A DNA stretch of 64,000 nucleotides from Gadus chalcogrammus (Eukaryota; Chordata; Actinopteri; Gadiformes; Gadidae): contig NC_079423.1 of assembly GCF_026213295.1 (NCBI RefSeq), forward strand, positions 17,859,085 to 17,923,084, written 5' to 3'. A program made the position numbers and the translations under genes. The notes under the pieces are model-generated. The model was not told the DNA's origin. It was given only the letters and a program-made list of their open reading frames with translations, and did no database searches. This document shows positions 12,541 to 23,884 of this stretch, piece by piece (the first letter of the stretch is position 1; each line of letters opens with the position of its first letter).

Positions 12541-13450
12541 CTCCAGATATAAAAAATATCACGCATATGATTCAAGGGCCTGGGCAAACACAGGATACGT
12601 GTGAGAAGGAAACTCTGTTTCACTGTTCCTAATCTAGTCCTATAAGAGAGCAGCTAATTGCTGTTGTAACCTTCCAGACACCACACCGGGAGGAGATCAA
12701 CAGAAATAATTACAGGGACGGATGCTAAATGACTCAAACGAGGGAGAGAGGTCCACTAATACACTGCCCCCCCGTTACACGTTCGCTCCGACAGAAAAGG
12801 TGTTGGAACCCAATGTCCATCCGGCCTTTCTGATTTCAAATTGGCTCCGAAGTGGAACAGGAAGTCCTTGGCTCTCAGCGTGACGCGACGGCCGGGCGAG
12901 GTAATGACTCCGCGATGACACATCTCCCTCGCTGATTAACGGCCCGCGTGTTTCCTCTAACCAGCCTCCAATTAAAATACTCAGTGGTCGTCAACTTAAG
13001 ACTCACTGCTCTCTCCGGCGACAGGGCCGACGGGCAGCTTGTGATACGTGTGCACGGTCTGAAGCCCTCGATGGCTCAGCGCTCCGATCGATGCGGACGT
13101 GAGCGCTGTGTCTCCTCAAAGACCCTCGTGGCCGCCCCTCTGCCGGCCGCCATGTTTGCGCCGTTACCGGGTAAGGTTTCCAGCGGCGGGATCCCCGGGC
13201 GTCCGTGCTCCCTGCGAGCATTAGCCAGAGCTTACCCTGATTAGCAGAGCTTACTCTCTCGAGGTGAGGGCCATTTTATACACCTTTGGCGCATGATAAT
13301 GTGACAGCAAAGGCCATTAATGCAGCCGCACAGAGGTCATTAGCATCGCTGCATGGGTTAGAATAAAGCAATCACCTCCTAAGACCTCCGTCTCTGGCGG
13401 CCGCGGGACAATCTGTCTCCCCCCATGTGGCTCCCTGGCTACACGTGTAA
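12541..13450. promoter_or_regulatory. candidate conserved non-coding islands
   Basis: Blocks at 12545-12760, 12820-13000 and 13265-13400 are repeat-free and rich in homeodomain-type cores (AGCTAATTGCTG, AATAATTACAGG, GGCCATTAATGCAGCC). A YY1 consensus (GCCGCCATGTTT, 13146-13157) lies between. Inferred regulatory; conservation untested. Confidence 0.4.
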
Positions 13451-13598
13451 GGTCAGTTAATGATGCTGGACACGGGGTCCGACCGGGAGCCAGCGCTGCG
13501 TGTCAGCTGCTTACGAAGCCGAATCCACCACACTTCTTAATCAGTGGCAAGAGACCCCCCCCCCCCAACCCCCCAGGACAAGCCCCCTGCAGCTCGTC
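13451..13598. other. unique sequence with a C11 run
   Basis: It contains a run of about 12 C at 13555-13566; otherwise featureless. Confidence 0.4.
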
Positions 13599-14298
13599 AA
13601 ACATGGCTTGTTATGGAGTGGAAACTTTGTGCATAGCGCGTGTTTATGAGGATGTGGGCGTAGGTAAATTCATCCCCAACCCAGGCGTTTTGTTCAATTA
13701 AATCCAGAGTTAAATTAGCTTCAGTGCAATCAGGGTTCCCTTTGGTTCGTGGATCACGGAGTAACCTAATAGGTTCTGAATCATCAAGAAGACATTGTGA
13801 CACATGCGATTACAGGAAACAACACCAGACACGTGTGATTCTCTCTCCAAGCCTCCAGTTTGAAAGGATGGAGACCGGAGATGTACATCTGTACACGACG
13901 CGTTCTTCATTCAATGGTTTTGAAGAGCGTCAGAGTGCTAAAAGGTTGGCCAGCCTTGATACCTTGATGATCATTCCCCTCCCCTGACGCAGCCTCTGAA
14001 AACATCAAGCTGGTGATTCCATGAAAGATTCTTACAACAAAGTTCCTGGTGGAAAGCCTACAGGATCATGTTAGCTTCCCCGTTCCCCTCAGAACAGGAG
14101 AAGAGGAGAAGAAGAGATGGTGACAGCTGGGGAACAGATGACAAACAAAGTAACTAAAGGAGAACATCACAGCACAACAATACATCAGTGGGGCTGATGT
14201 TTGGCTGCCGCTCAGATGGCATCCCGGTTATTATTCTTAGAGACGGGTGAAGGATGCTTGCCACCATCTATCATGAAACGATAAACTAGGCTTCAGGG
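13599..14298. promoter_or_regulatory. candidate non-coding regulatory island
   Basis: 13600-13990 holds TTGTTCAATTAAATCCAG, GTTAAATTAGCTTC and related AT-core words with no repeats; the remainder is less distinctive. Both strands stay open for 60-90 codons without recognisable protein. Inferred. Confidence 0.3.
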
Positions 14299-14371
14299 AC
14301 GGAGGGAGGGAGGAGGGAGGGAGGGAGGGAGGGGAGGAGGGAGGGAGGGAGGCAGGGAGAGACCGAGGGAG
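14299..14371. repeat. (GGAGGGA)n purine array
   Basis: GGAGGGAGGG repeats of about 70 bases, G-quadruplex-capable. Confidence 0.9.
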
Positions 14372-14927
14372 GGCTAGAGGTGTGTTGGACACTCATGGGA
14401 TCTAATTACAGACCCTATTAATCTGTAGTTTGACCCGGTGAGACCGAGGCCTGACTTAAAGAGAGGTGCTTCCTGCGTCCGGAGAGAACAACGCAGACAA
14501 CGAGAAATAATCATCCCCCGCTCTCGCATCCTCCGTCTCCGTAGGAAGCGCCGCATGGCAGCTTTGGAGCGCGCGATTGGCCCGTTCGCCCACGCGCCCG
14601 CTAGTCGATAGCGATAGCGATAGCGGGGTTTATCCACTTTCGCCCTCGCATCTGACACAGAGTGGCTTTGAAAAACAAACTCCAAAGAAAGCCTAAATTA
14701 TTCACGGCAGGCAGAGGAGACGGCGCCCGCTGATGCGGTCAAAGCGGCGTGTAGACGCGGCGCGGGAAACGCCTCGGCGAGGATCCGACCCGCTGAACGG
14801 AGGCGGGGCCCCGGCGGCGGGGAGGACTCCACGCCGCGCCGCGGACAGATGCCGACGCCCATCTCGGAGAACCGCCGGAGCAATCAGCGGCGTGCGGCGA
14901 GGCTTCTGCTCTGAGCCGGGCGCCGCG
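14372..14927. other. unique sequence, CpG-rich
   Basis: It contains three GATAGC units at 14608-14623 and CpG-rich sequence 14730-14920. No exon supported. Confidence 0.4.
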
Positions 14928-15083
14928 GAGCTAGCCTCCTTCCTGAGGGGAGGAGCTAGCCTCCTTCCTGAGGGGAGGAGCTAGCCTCCTTCCTGGGGGG
15001 AGGAGCTAGCCTCCTTCCTGGGGGGGAGGAGCTAGCCTCCTTGCTGAGGGGAGGAGCTAGCCTCCTTCCTGAGGGGAGGAGGG
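14928..15083. repeat. 25-bp minisatellite, six copies (GAGCTAGCCTCCTTCCTGAG)
   Basis: CTAGCCTCC starts at 14931, 14956, 14981, 15006, 15032 and 15057, so spacing is 25, 25, 25, 26, 25. Each unit contains the palindrome GAGCTAGC-like core and a CTCC / GGAG inverted pair. Confidence 0.95.
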
Positions 15084-15925
15084 GCTGCTTGTTAGCAGCG
15101 GGCTGTCGAGGTCAGCACTTTGCCGAGTCAAAGACAATGTCATGCCTCGGAGGCCCATGTGTCTCCCTGCCCTTTCTACTGGACTCCATTACATCCGCCC
15201 CTTCCCGTCCTCATCAGCACCCTGCTGGGGGGGGGGGGCGGACATTTTGGAGAGCAAGGCATTAGCTGGAAGGCTTCCATAGAAGCGAACGGCTATTTCA
15301 TATGAAAGGTTATGTTTACATACGGCCCGCTGAAAGGCGTATGGATTTCTCATTAAAAGACCACTTATGATCAATTGACTAAATGGCTTGATAATAGTCC
15401 TAATCACCGCTCTTTAGAACTGCTTTATACATGCGATAAAAGATGAAGGGACTCCTGTGAGTGGAAGGAAGACGCTCTGCTGTGCTTTCATGTAACCTTA
15501 TATCCCACCATCGTCTCTGATCACAGAACCAGCTGCTATCCAGTGTGAAGGACAATCCGCTCCATTCAACCGTTTCTTGTCAATGATTTTCACTAGAGCA
15601 ATTTGTGCAAAAATTTGCATTTATTAATAAATAATGCAAACATAAATACGCCTTATAAGGCTTATTTAATGATTAGATATAACGCTTTGCCCAAGACACA
15701 TACAATGCATCTAATTAGGATACATGAGCCAACGAATGACCTTGTAGTTCTTAATTTCCAACACAACACACAGACTAATTATGCCTCAGAGTGATGTAAG
15801 CACATCCACGTAAATAGTTATGAATATTGCATCATACGGGGCACCATACTGTCCCTGATGAGCTGGCTGGTGAAACAACACGCTCTGTGTTGGCAGCTGA
15901 CCGCAGGACATCCAGACCTCAACAC
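15084..15925. promoter_or_regulatory. candidate conserved non-coding islands
   Basis: 15270-15430 (TTTCATATGAAAGGTTATG, GATCAATTGACTAAATGG) and 15590-15840 (AATAAATAATGCAAAC, TAATTAGGATACATGAG) are repeat-free and homeodomain-core rich. A G10 run interrupts at 15228-15237. Inferred regulatory. Confidence 0.4.
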
Positions 15926-15985
15926 GCGCCTCATCCCCCCGCCACGGGTCGCGGGTTCGAGTCCCGACGACACTCGGACACTCTG
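15926..15985 (+). other. tRNA-like B-box sequence
   Basis: GCGGGTTCGAGTCCCGACG at 15950-15968 matches a pol III B box and T-arm, but I cannot fold a complete tRNA or place an A box at a normal distance. It could be a SINE remnant or coincidence. Confidence 0.25.
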
Positions 15986-17633
15986 CACGCCCTTCTGAGC
16001 CGAGCGGAGAGAGGAGCTGCCGGCTTTGATTCCTCCCCCAGACGGCCGCTATACATATTTCAGGGTCTGGAGCCACAGAGGGACTGGGGGATAAAAGGTA
16101 GGAACCTTTGAGCTCAACAAAGACCCGTCACCCGGCCGTCCGCGTCACATGGCGCCTTGTAGAGACAGCGCTCCGGTCGCCGTGGCGATGGTGCGACCAG
16201 CACGCCCGTGTGCCGCCAGACAGCGAGGCTGAGTGGCTCCTGTCAAACCCCCTGACCCCACCCCTACACCAGGTCCACCATCTGGGGCTTTGAGTCCTGG
16301 CGGTCCGGCATGGCCCGGGCGGGGGTCCGGGGGGCTGCATTAGGCTGATTAAAGGGTCTGTGCGGACCGCCACTTGTACCCTTCTAGTGCAGATGAAAGC
16401 AGCGCGATCATGGCCGGGTTCCTCTCCGGGTTCTCAGGGACCTCTGGGTGCTCTTAGGAAGGGTCAACAAAAGAGAGGGATACAGGAGTGGAGGCCATTG
16501 AAAGCTTCTCTGGCAAATGATCTCTAATTGGGCCTTTCTTCCGGGCGGATCGGGGTTTGGTTTTGGTGGCGCCGGTCGACGCACCTGACATTCTGCCTCT
16601 AAAAGCTTCTGCCGAGAGCGCGTCCTCGAAGGAAGTGACCATTACCTAAACTACACTTGTCAGACAACAACAGAGGAGAATGATTCCGACCGCGGCACTG
16701 CTGCTATCAGAAGCACGGGGTAATTGAATTAAATTAGGGAGGTAAAGAATGAAGTTAAGGTCGGAAATAATAGTAACAAAAAAGATACCGGGAGATGAAT
16801 TATGACAGCGTTGTGGTGAAAGGCGTTTGTTCCGCCGCGATGCTGAGGGGTTATTCCCTCATCCCGGACGAGCTGCACTGTTTCATTCACCAGGAGCACA
16901 AAGAGAGATGAGATATTCAAATGGTGGCCATGAGTGCCGTTCCCTCCTTAACCATCGCAAACCAGCGATCTTTATCCCCGCCGTGGGATGACAAGGTGTC
17001 ACGCGGGCAAAGCGCCTCCTTTCATTACCGACATTATTCCAGGAACACGAAGGATCCCACTTTCGTGGGGAAATCAAGCGCGCGGCTGACAGTATTATTC
17101 TAGTACCGGCGTGGCGGAGACAATGGGGAGAAAAGAACAACAACAACAGCGCATAAACAAACAGACGCGGCACTAAGCAGCTGCTCCCGTTGATAGCGGT
17201 ATGAAAGGCCGCGGTGATCAATGCCTTCTGGATTCTGATAACACGTTCGCTCGCTCCTCAGACAAATGATGGGAATGCTTAGGCAGAGAGGGGGGGCTCG
17301 CGATCTGCCAAATGTGCTCCAAATTAGCCTTCAAGAGCGACGCTCTCTGTGTGCGAACGGCGAGGCTGCATGAGCAAATAACGGGCCGGAATAAATTAGC
17401 TTTGGATGTCAGCCGTGATCGCAGCGAGCCTGTTCCTGTTTTCTGTTTTGTTTGGTTGCGCCGCCGCTCCGCCCGGCTGCTAGGTGGCGGCTTATGAAAG
17501 CGCTTCAGCGCCGGGCCCTCACCCAAACCCCGGGCCCCGGCAGGTCCGCCACGCCCCGCTGTGGCCCCCCCCCCCCCTCCGTGATTGGCTGGTTTACGCA
17601 GGCGCCTGCTAAACTTCCACTACTGCTGGAGGA
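15986..17633. promoter_or_regulatory. mostly unique sequence with candidate regulatory islands
   Basis: 16480-16640 (CTCTAATTGGGCCTTTC) and 16690-17420 (GGGTAATTGAATTAAATTAG, GGGCCGGAATAAATTAGC) are repeat-free with TAAT cores. A C11 run lies at 17567-17577. No exon supported. Inferred. Confidence 0.35.
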
Positions 17634-17878
17634 GTTGTGTTGGTGGAGGAGGTGGTGGGGGTGGTGGTGTTGAAGCTAGTGGAGGTTGTGGTAGTAGTGG
17701 AGGTGGAGGTGGTTGTGATGGAGGTGGTGGGGGTACCGGTGGTGGAGTTGGCGGTGAAGGTTGTGGTGCTGGAGGTAGTGGTGGGGGTAGTGGAGGTGGA
17801 GGTGGTTGTGATGGAGGTGGTGGTGTGGTTGGAGGAGGCGGTGGTGATGGAGATGATGGTGGAGGTGGTGTTTCTGTA
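17634..17878. repeat. (GGTGGA)n / GGTGGT array
   Basis: About 245 bases of G-rich triplets. GGTGGTTGTGATGGAGGTGG-type blocks occur twice (about 17705 and 17800), showing internal duplication. Gly-rich (+) and Pro/His-rich (-) readings are artefacts. Confidence 0.93.
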
Positions 17879-18784
17879 GATGAAGGAGCATGTAACTCAA
17901 ACACTTCCTCTATGAAAACCAAAGAACTTGAAACGTGACAAATAGGATTCAGCAGGGAGAATAGATTATAAATCCCTCTGCTGTACATGTATAGTATGAA
18001 ATGTATCTACTGATGTAGCCTCATGTCAACACTGACAGAAACCACGCTCGGAACTTAATCTACAAGGAACGTAAAGTAAATACTGATTCAAGGCATCAAC
18101 AGCCAACTTACACACGAAAAGGTTCAAGATTCTCAGGTAACACCAACCAACAAAAGCTCCATTTATAAACTCCTTCACAAAGCACATGTCCGCAGACGAA
18201 AGGTGTGGCACACGAAGAGGACACCAGGATTTGAATACAGCGAATGAATGAACACCACGGTCGGAGATCAATCAGGTGATGTCTTAGTAATGCTCCCCTC
18301 TCTCTATTGAGGACACCCTTCAGGGATGAGAGCTACCAGACAAGAAGAACCAAAGACCAAACAACCTTCCACCAGGTAGCTTTACAATCTGCCCGACCAC
18401 TCCTTCCTAGTGTTCCGGGAGGCCTGGCCCTGGATTCACCGTTCCCTGAGGAGCCACGAGCCGAGGGCCAGTGACGGGCCCCTGAGTGAGGACAACGCTG
18501 AGGAACCACGAGACTGCGAGGGGTCACTGAAGACCCCTCGGCCCAGCGAGGCGTGGGGGTCTGGGGCCTCGAGGAGGGGCGCTGGGAGCAGAGCGTCGTC
18601 ACTTAATGAAATGTTTGCTCCACTTCCAGCGAGGGTCTTTGTGGGGCGGCTGGGGGGGGGGGGCGGCTGGGACACTAAAGTCCCCTTTGTCCCCCTCAAC
18701 TTGACCCGACCCGGCTGGTTAAGCTGCCCATTGAGGGGGGGGGGGGGGGCTTTGTGTCCCGCGGGAACGGAGCTCGTAAAAAGA
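17879..18784. other. unique non-coding sequence
   Basis: No exon, array or transposon recognised, apart from G runs at 18652-18663 and 18736-18749. Confidence 0.4.
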
Positions 18785-19055
18785 GCATCCCTTAGTTAGC
18801 GCAGAGGAACGGCGTCCATTGAGGAGGGGAACCGGGTTCGATGCCGGCCGGCGGACGACATGGGACACAGATTTGTAAACACATTCTGAGTCCTGGGGGG
18901 GTAGACCCAAACCTGACGACGGCAGGAGGGTACCCCAGGCAGGGCCATGTTGTCTGCATGAGTTAGCCAGGACAGGGGTCCCCAACCCTGGAAGACCCCC
19001 GCTGACCCGCTGACCCCCCACAAGGTCTGGGTAAACCCGCCCCACCACAAAGGTT
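18785..19055 (+). mobile_element. possible tRNA-derived SINE remnant
   Basis: TAGCGCAGAGG at 18797 resembles a pol III A box and GGTTCGATGCC at 18835 a B box, 38 bases apart. The segment ends with GGTAAACCCGCCCCACCAC (19030-19048), which resembles the end of a second candidate at 59.9 kb. The family is not identified. Confidence 0.35.
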
Positions 19056-19059
19056 TGAA

Positions 19060-19600
19060 CTAATAATATACCATCATCATTATAAAGATAGTCTAGTGGC
19101 CAGGGAACCAATGTTATACTTATTTAATCCAGCATCACGATTAATATTCTAGTGGATTAGTAACTAATATTATACTGTTATGATCCAGCATTAGTATTAT
19201 AAAGGAGTAGTAACTAATATTATGCTATCATAATCCAGCATTATTATTAATATTGTAAAGGAGTAGTAAATTATATTATACTATTATAATCCAGCATTAT
19301 TATTAATATTTTGAAGGACTAATAACTGATATTATAGTATTATAGTCCAGCATCATTATTAATATTGTAGTGGAGTGTAATTGTAATTCAACTATTATAA
19401 TCTAGCATCGTTATTAATATTGTAGAAGATTATGAACTAATAATGTGTTTTTATAATCCAGCATCCTTATTAATATTGTAGTGAACTAGGAACTAATATT
19501 AAACTATTATAATCCAGCATCATTATAATAATGGAGTATAATAAAATAATACAGTATTTTAGGAACTGATATTATACTATTATAATCCATCTAGCGTGTG
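19060..19600. repeat. AT-rich minisatellite, about 60-bp units (ATAATCCAGCATTATTATTA)
   Basis: Eight or nine diverged copies of a roughly 60-base unit: ATAATCCAGCAT, a TATTAATATTGTA block, a GTGGAGTAGTAACTAA block and TATTATACTAT. Divergence between copies suggests an older array than its neighbours. Confidence 0.9.
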
Positions 19601-19609
19601 TCCGGTTGG

Positions 19610-19664
19610 TGATAAAATAAGATAAGATAAGATAAGATAAGATAGGATAAGATAAGATAAGATA
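19610..19664. repeat. (GATAA)n pentanucleotide microsatellite
   Basis: About ten GATAA units (one GATAG) followed by GATATACTTCATTCATCTC. Confidence 0.95.
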
Positions 19665-19682
19665 TACTTCATTCATCTCAGC

Positions 19683-20242
19683 AGAGAGTGTGTCTGGTGG
19701 GTTAGTGTGTTGGTTACTGTGTGTTTGCTGGGTTAGTGTGTTGGTTAGTGTGTGTCTGGTGGGTTAGTGTGTTGGTTAGTGTGTGTTTGGTGGGTTAGTG
19801 TGTTGGTTAATGTGTGTTTGGTGGGTTAGTGTGTTGGTTAGTGTGTGTTTGGTGGGTTAGTGTGTGTTTGGTGTGTTAGTGTGTGTTTGGTGGGTTAGTG
19901 TGTGTTTGGTGGGTTAGTGTGTGTTGGTTAGTGTGTGTCTGGTGGGTTAGTGTGTTGGTTAATGTGTTGGTTACTGTGTGGGTTAGTGTGTGTTTGGTGG
20001 GTTAGTGTGTTGGTTAGTGTGTGTTTGGTGGGTTAGTGTGTGTTGGTTAGTGTGTGTCTGGTGGGTTAGTGTGTTGGTTAGTGTGTGTCTGGTGGGTTAG
20101 TGTGTTGGTTAGTGTGTGTCTGGTGGGTTAGTGTGTTGGTTAGTGTGTGTTTGGTGGGTTAGTGTGTTGGTTAGTGTGTTGGTTACTGTGTGGGTTAGTG
20201 TGTGTTTGGTGGGTTAGTGTGTGTCTGGTGTGTTAGTGTCTG
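19683..20242. repeat. GT-rich minisatellite (GTGTGTTTGGTGGGTTAGTG)
   Basis: About 560 bases built of GTGTGT[T/C]TGGTGGGTTA and GTGTGTTGGTTA modules in varying order. The GGGTTA word resembles telomeric repeat but is embedded in GT modules. Confidence 0.95.
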
Positions 20243-20634
20243 TGTGGTCATAGATCAGATCATTATGGGATGTTGGTGACCAGGCCTCTCAGACCAGCGC
20301 TCTCCGCTCTGAGCAGGTCTGAACTCGCTCACGGCCGGAGCAACACCCTCCGGGTGGAGCAACACCCTCCGGGTGGGGTCACACCTCCGCTGCTCTGAGC
20401 CATCGCCCCCGCCCGCCGCCACGGAGACCCTCCTCTAGGGGGGGGGGGGGGGGGGGGGGGGGGTCTGTGTCTGACAGACAGAGACCCCCCCCCCCCTCAG
20501 ACCTCATCACCAGAGTCCGCCTGCATCATTCTGGTGATCAAACCCTCCAACAAACACAAACACTCAGAGGGACGCAGGGTGAGGGGGGGCCCAGTGGGGG
20601 CCCTGGGGGGCCTGGGGGGCCTGGGGGGGCCCAT
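20243..20634. repeat. unique spacer with a 19-bp duplication and G26/C homopolymers
   Basis: GGAGCAACACCCTCCGGGTG is tandemly duplicated at 20337-20376. A run of 26 G at 20438-20463 is followed 23 bases later by a run of about 12 C (20486-20497), an inverted homopolymer pair. CCTGGGGGG units follow at 20600-20630. Confidence 0.85.
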
Positions 20635-20861
20635 CACAGACTGGACCCAGTCCAAACCACAGACTGGACCCAGTCCAAACCACAGACTGGACCCAGTCTA
20701 AACCACAGACTGGACCCAGTCCAAACCACAGACTGGACCCAGTCCAAACCACAGACTGGACCCAGTCCAAACCACAGACTGGACCCAGTCCAAACCACAG
20801 ACTGGACCCAGTCTAAACCACAGACTGGACCCAGTCCAAACCACAGACTGGACCCAGTCTA
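20635..20861. repeat. 23-bp minisatellite, ten copies (CACAGACTGGACCCAGTCCA)
   Basis: Nearly perfect 23-base units differing only by CCAAA versus CTAAA. Each contains GACTGG AC CCAGTC, a 6-base inverted pair with a 2-base spacer, so each unit can fold on itself. Confidence 0.97.
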
Positions 20862-21171
20862 AGAGAACGATCCTCCTCCAATAACGAAGCAGCAGAACAT
20901 CAACACTAGAGACGATGGGTCTGAAATCCGTTTTATTTTATGTACTGTGTTTTTGCTGTATTCCTGTCCTGGCCGTGAATAAGGAGCAACACCATTACCC
21001 CCCCCCGCCCCCCCCCGCGCCCAGACGACGGCGGCGGAGGAAGCTCACACCCAGCTGCCGAGTTAGCGCTGATTTACGGCCGGCCGGCCCCGACATGTCC
21101 TGGCGTCGTGAGGGGAGCGCTGTGTTTGTGGTCTCCCACTGGCTGCAGACAGCGCGGGGCTCGCTCCCCCT
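20862..21171. other. unique non-coding sequence
   Basis: C-rich run at 20999-21017. No exon. The short open frame from 20915 has no domain and only a weakly hydrophobic start. Confidence 0.4.
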
Positions 21172-21249
21172 AGGCCACCACCTCCACCAGCACCACCTCC
21201 TCCACCGTCACCAGCTCCACCTCCTCCACCACCACCTCCACCACCACCA
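21172..21249. repeat. short CCA/CCT array
   Basis: CACCTCCACCAGCACCACC-type triplets. It is separated from the main CCA array by about 185 bases of unrelated sequence. Confidence 0.85.
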
Positions 21250-21433
21250 AATTATTATTTAGGCATTAGTTCGGCGTTATGTTGATATTTTTGTTTTGTT
21301 TTTTTACTAGAATTTTATTTATTTTTTTTAAGTAATGGCTGGGGGGGTCAGATTTGGGGGCCCCTAATAAAGACAGATTTGGTTGGGGCCCTAGGCACTT
21401 GCCTAGGTTTGCCTAATGGAAGATCCGCTTCTG
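21250..21433. mobile_element. possible interspersed repeat fragment splitting the CCA array
   Basis: T-rich sequence, then GGGGCCC stretches, CCTAATAAAGACAGATTTGG and the palindrome CCTAGGCA-CT-TGCCTAGG (21390-21407). Sharp boundaries with CCA arrays on both sides suggest an insertion. The family is not recognised and no duplication of the target can be proven in the repeat. Confidence 0.3.
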
Positions 21434-22044
21434 CCTCCACCACCACCACCACCACCACCACCTCCACCTCCTCCACCACCACCACCACCTCCTCCACCAG
21501 CACCAGCACCTCCACCACCACCGTCACCACCTCCACCTCCTCCACCACCACCACCTCCACCACCACCACCACCACCACCTCCTACACCACCACCACCACC
21601 TCCACCACCACCACCACCACCTCCTCCACCACCACCACCACCACCACCACCGTCACCTCCACCTCCTCCACCACCACCACCACCACCACCTCCTCCACCA
21701 GCACCAGCACCTCCACCACCACCACCACCTCCTCCACCTCCTCCTCCACCACCACCACCACCACCACCGTCACCACCTCCACCACCACCACCGTCACCTC
21801 CACCTCCTCCACCACCACCACCACCACCACCTCCCCCACCAGCACCAGCACCACCACCACCACCACCTCCAACTCCTCCACCACCACCACCACCTCCAAC
21901 TCCTCCACCACCACCATCACCACCACCTCCTCCACCACCATCACCTCCTCCACCACCACCACCACCTCCTCCACCACCACCACCACCTCCTCCACCACCA
22001 CCACCTCCTCCACCACCACTACTACCTCCACCACCACCATCATC
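21434..22044. repeat. (CCA)n/(CCT)n triplet array, about 610 bases
   Basis: Mixed CCA, CCT, GCA and GTC triplets with repeated higher-order blocks such as CCACCAGCACCAGCACCTCC (three occurrences). The purine-rich strand is GGT/GGA. Thr-, Pro- and Gly/Val-rich readings in several frames are artefacts of the triplet periodicity. Confidence 0.96.
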
Positions 22045-22831
22045 GCCCCACCACCTCCTCCTCCACATTGTTCCATCTCCTCCTCCAAGACGCCCCCCCC
22101 CCCCCCCCCCCCCGTCTGCTAATTACCACCATGAAGTGGCCACTCCCCCCCAGGACCCTGTCTGCTAACACGTAGCACGCTGCTACAGCCTAGCATGCCA
22201 CTAACGCGTAGCATGCCGCTAATTGTCCGATTACATCAACAATGGCGCATCCTGGGGAAGAACAAAGAGGGGGGGCGAGAGATGAACTTAACATGCTAAT
22301 GTTCATTAACCCCCATCTTCCACCGCGCTTTCATCACCCGACGTCGACTCCCCCCCGCCCCCCCCCCCCCCCCCCCCCCCCCGCCCGCTCCGCGTGTCGA
22401 GGTACTCAAACGATCCGCACGCCGTGGAGCTAGCGAGCGCTAATTACTCAAAGAGCTTCTCATTAGGCGGCCACGCCGCGGCCTCAGATCCACGCCGCGC
22501 AGACCTCGGGGAACGCGCTCCCAGCAGCGGTTAAACAAACAATCAGTTCAAAGCGTCAGGTATTCTGCCGAGCCCTGGGTAAACAACTGCTCACTTGAAA
22601 GACTCCCTCCTTTCCCACTGACCCCCCCCCCCCCCCCCCCCCGACCCAGAATTCATTTAGCCCAATTTTGTTCAATTTCTTCATTAGCCGGGTTCACAGA
22701 GCGACAGAGAGGGCTGGAGGCCGGCGCTCACAACAGGGGCGTCTCCGTCTGGGAGAGACCAGCTGAAGCTCCTCTGTGCCGCCCCACCCCGGCCTCTCCC
22801 TGAGAGAAACAACGCCACCTCAACTCCCTAC
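22045..22831. other. unique sequence with three long poly-C tracts
   Basis: C runs lie at about 22091-22113, 22350-22392 (interrupted) and 22622-22642. Between them 22150-22340 has GCTAGCATGCC / CTAACGCGTAGCATGCC words. 22400-22560 is repeat-free and CpG-rich. Confidence 0.5.
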
Positions 22832-23262
22832 CTCAGTAAACTAACCCCAGCCTCACCCCTCTACCTCAGTAAACTAACCCCAGCCTCACCCCTCTACCTC
22901 AGTAAACTAAACCCAACCTCGTCTCTCTACCTCAGTAAACTAACCCCAACCTCACCTCCCTACCTCAGTAAACTAACCCCAGCCTCACCCCTCTACCTCA
23001 GTAAACTAACCCCAGCCTGCTCCCCCCTACCTCAGTAAACTAACCCCAGCCACACCCCTCTACCTCAGTAAACTAACCCCAACCTCACCTCCCTACCTCA
23101 GTAAACTAAACCCAACCTCGTCTCTCTACCTCAGTAAACTAACCCCAGCCTGCTCCCCCCTACCTCAGTAAACTAACCCCAGCCTGCTCCCCCCTACCTC
23201 AGTAAACTAACCCCAGCCTGCTCCCCCCTACCTCAATAAACTAACCCCAGCCTACCTCAGAA
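22832..23262. repeat. 33-bp minisatellite, about 13 copies (CTCAGTAAACTAACCCCAGC)
   Basis: CTCAGTAAAC recurs at 22832, 22865, 22898, 22931, 22964 and onward. Variable parts (CTCACCCCTCTAC, CTGCTCCCCCCTAC, CTCGTCTCTCTAC) define sub-types that recur as sets. Confidence 0.96.
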
Positions 23263-23884
23263 CCCGCCGTTCCAGATAGAGGGGGGGGAACCTCGCTCCC
23301 TCCCCGGGGTTCGGTACAGAGCGGATTCTGAAGAGCTGGTGTGTGTGATGGCTGAATAACTACAGTCAGCTACTTAGCCCCTCCAATATGATGTACAGTT
23401 ACTTTCACTTTCTGTTTAATCCCATCGTGCCTTCATGTGGGAGCCGCGCCGTGTGCGACGCAACCGCAGAATACTAGTCTGTCACTTAAAATATAATGCC
23501 GTCAGATCCGTTACTTTAACCTTGAAGCAATTAGCCGTTGCCGGGCGGTAATGAGAGCTGACATCACCGCGCGGTGATGAAGACTCTAATTGCTGTGTAA
23601 AAAACCAAGCTCTTGACATCACTGCTGACAGACTGGATTCTTCCCTTTTTTTTTTCTTTTCGTTGTGCGGTCGCATGATGTGACGGCGCCCGGTTTGAAA
23701 CTTGAAAGGTATCGTAGCTTCTGTGCCATCAGCTGTCCTGTCACTCGGGGAAGGGAGAGGGGGAGAGAGGGAGAGAGAGGGAGACAGGGAGAGGGGGAGA
23801 GCGAGGAGATAGTGGCTGGATTTGCTGAAATGATGAGGCCGTTTAAACCCTGATGCGCCGCGGTGAAAGCATCATTCAACCGCA
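23263..23884. promoter_or_regulatory. candidate conserved non-coding island
   Basis: 23350-23640 is repeat-free, with GAAGCAATTAGCCG, GGCGGTAATGAGAGC and CTCTAATTGCTG. The palindromic CACCGCGCGGTG lies at 23564-23575. A GA-rich purine stretch occupies 23751-23808. Inferred regulatory. Confidence 0.4.

Noticed and set aside
15926..15985. A functional tRNA gene
   Set aside because: Only the T-arm/B-box is convincing. No acceptor stem or correctly spaced A box can be placed by eye.
21379..22168. Thr-, Pro-, Gly- and Val-rich frames of up to 250 codons
   Set aside because: Every frame of a CCA/CCT triplet array is open. No signal peptide, domain or splice context supports a mucin-like or proline-rich gene.
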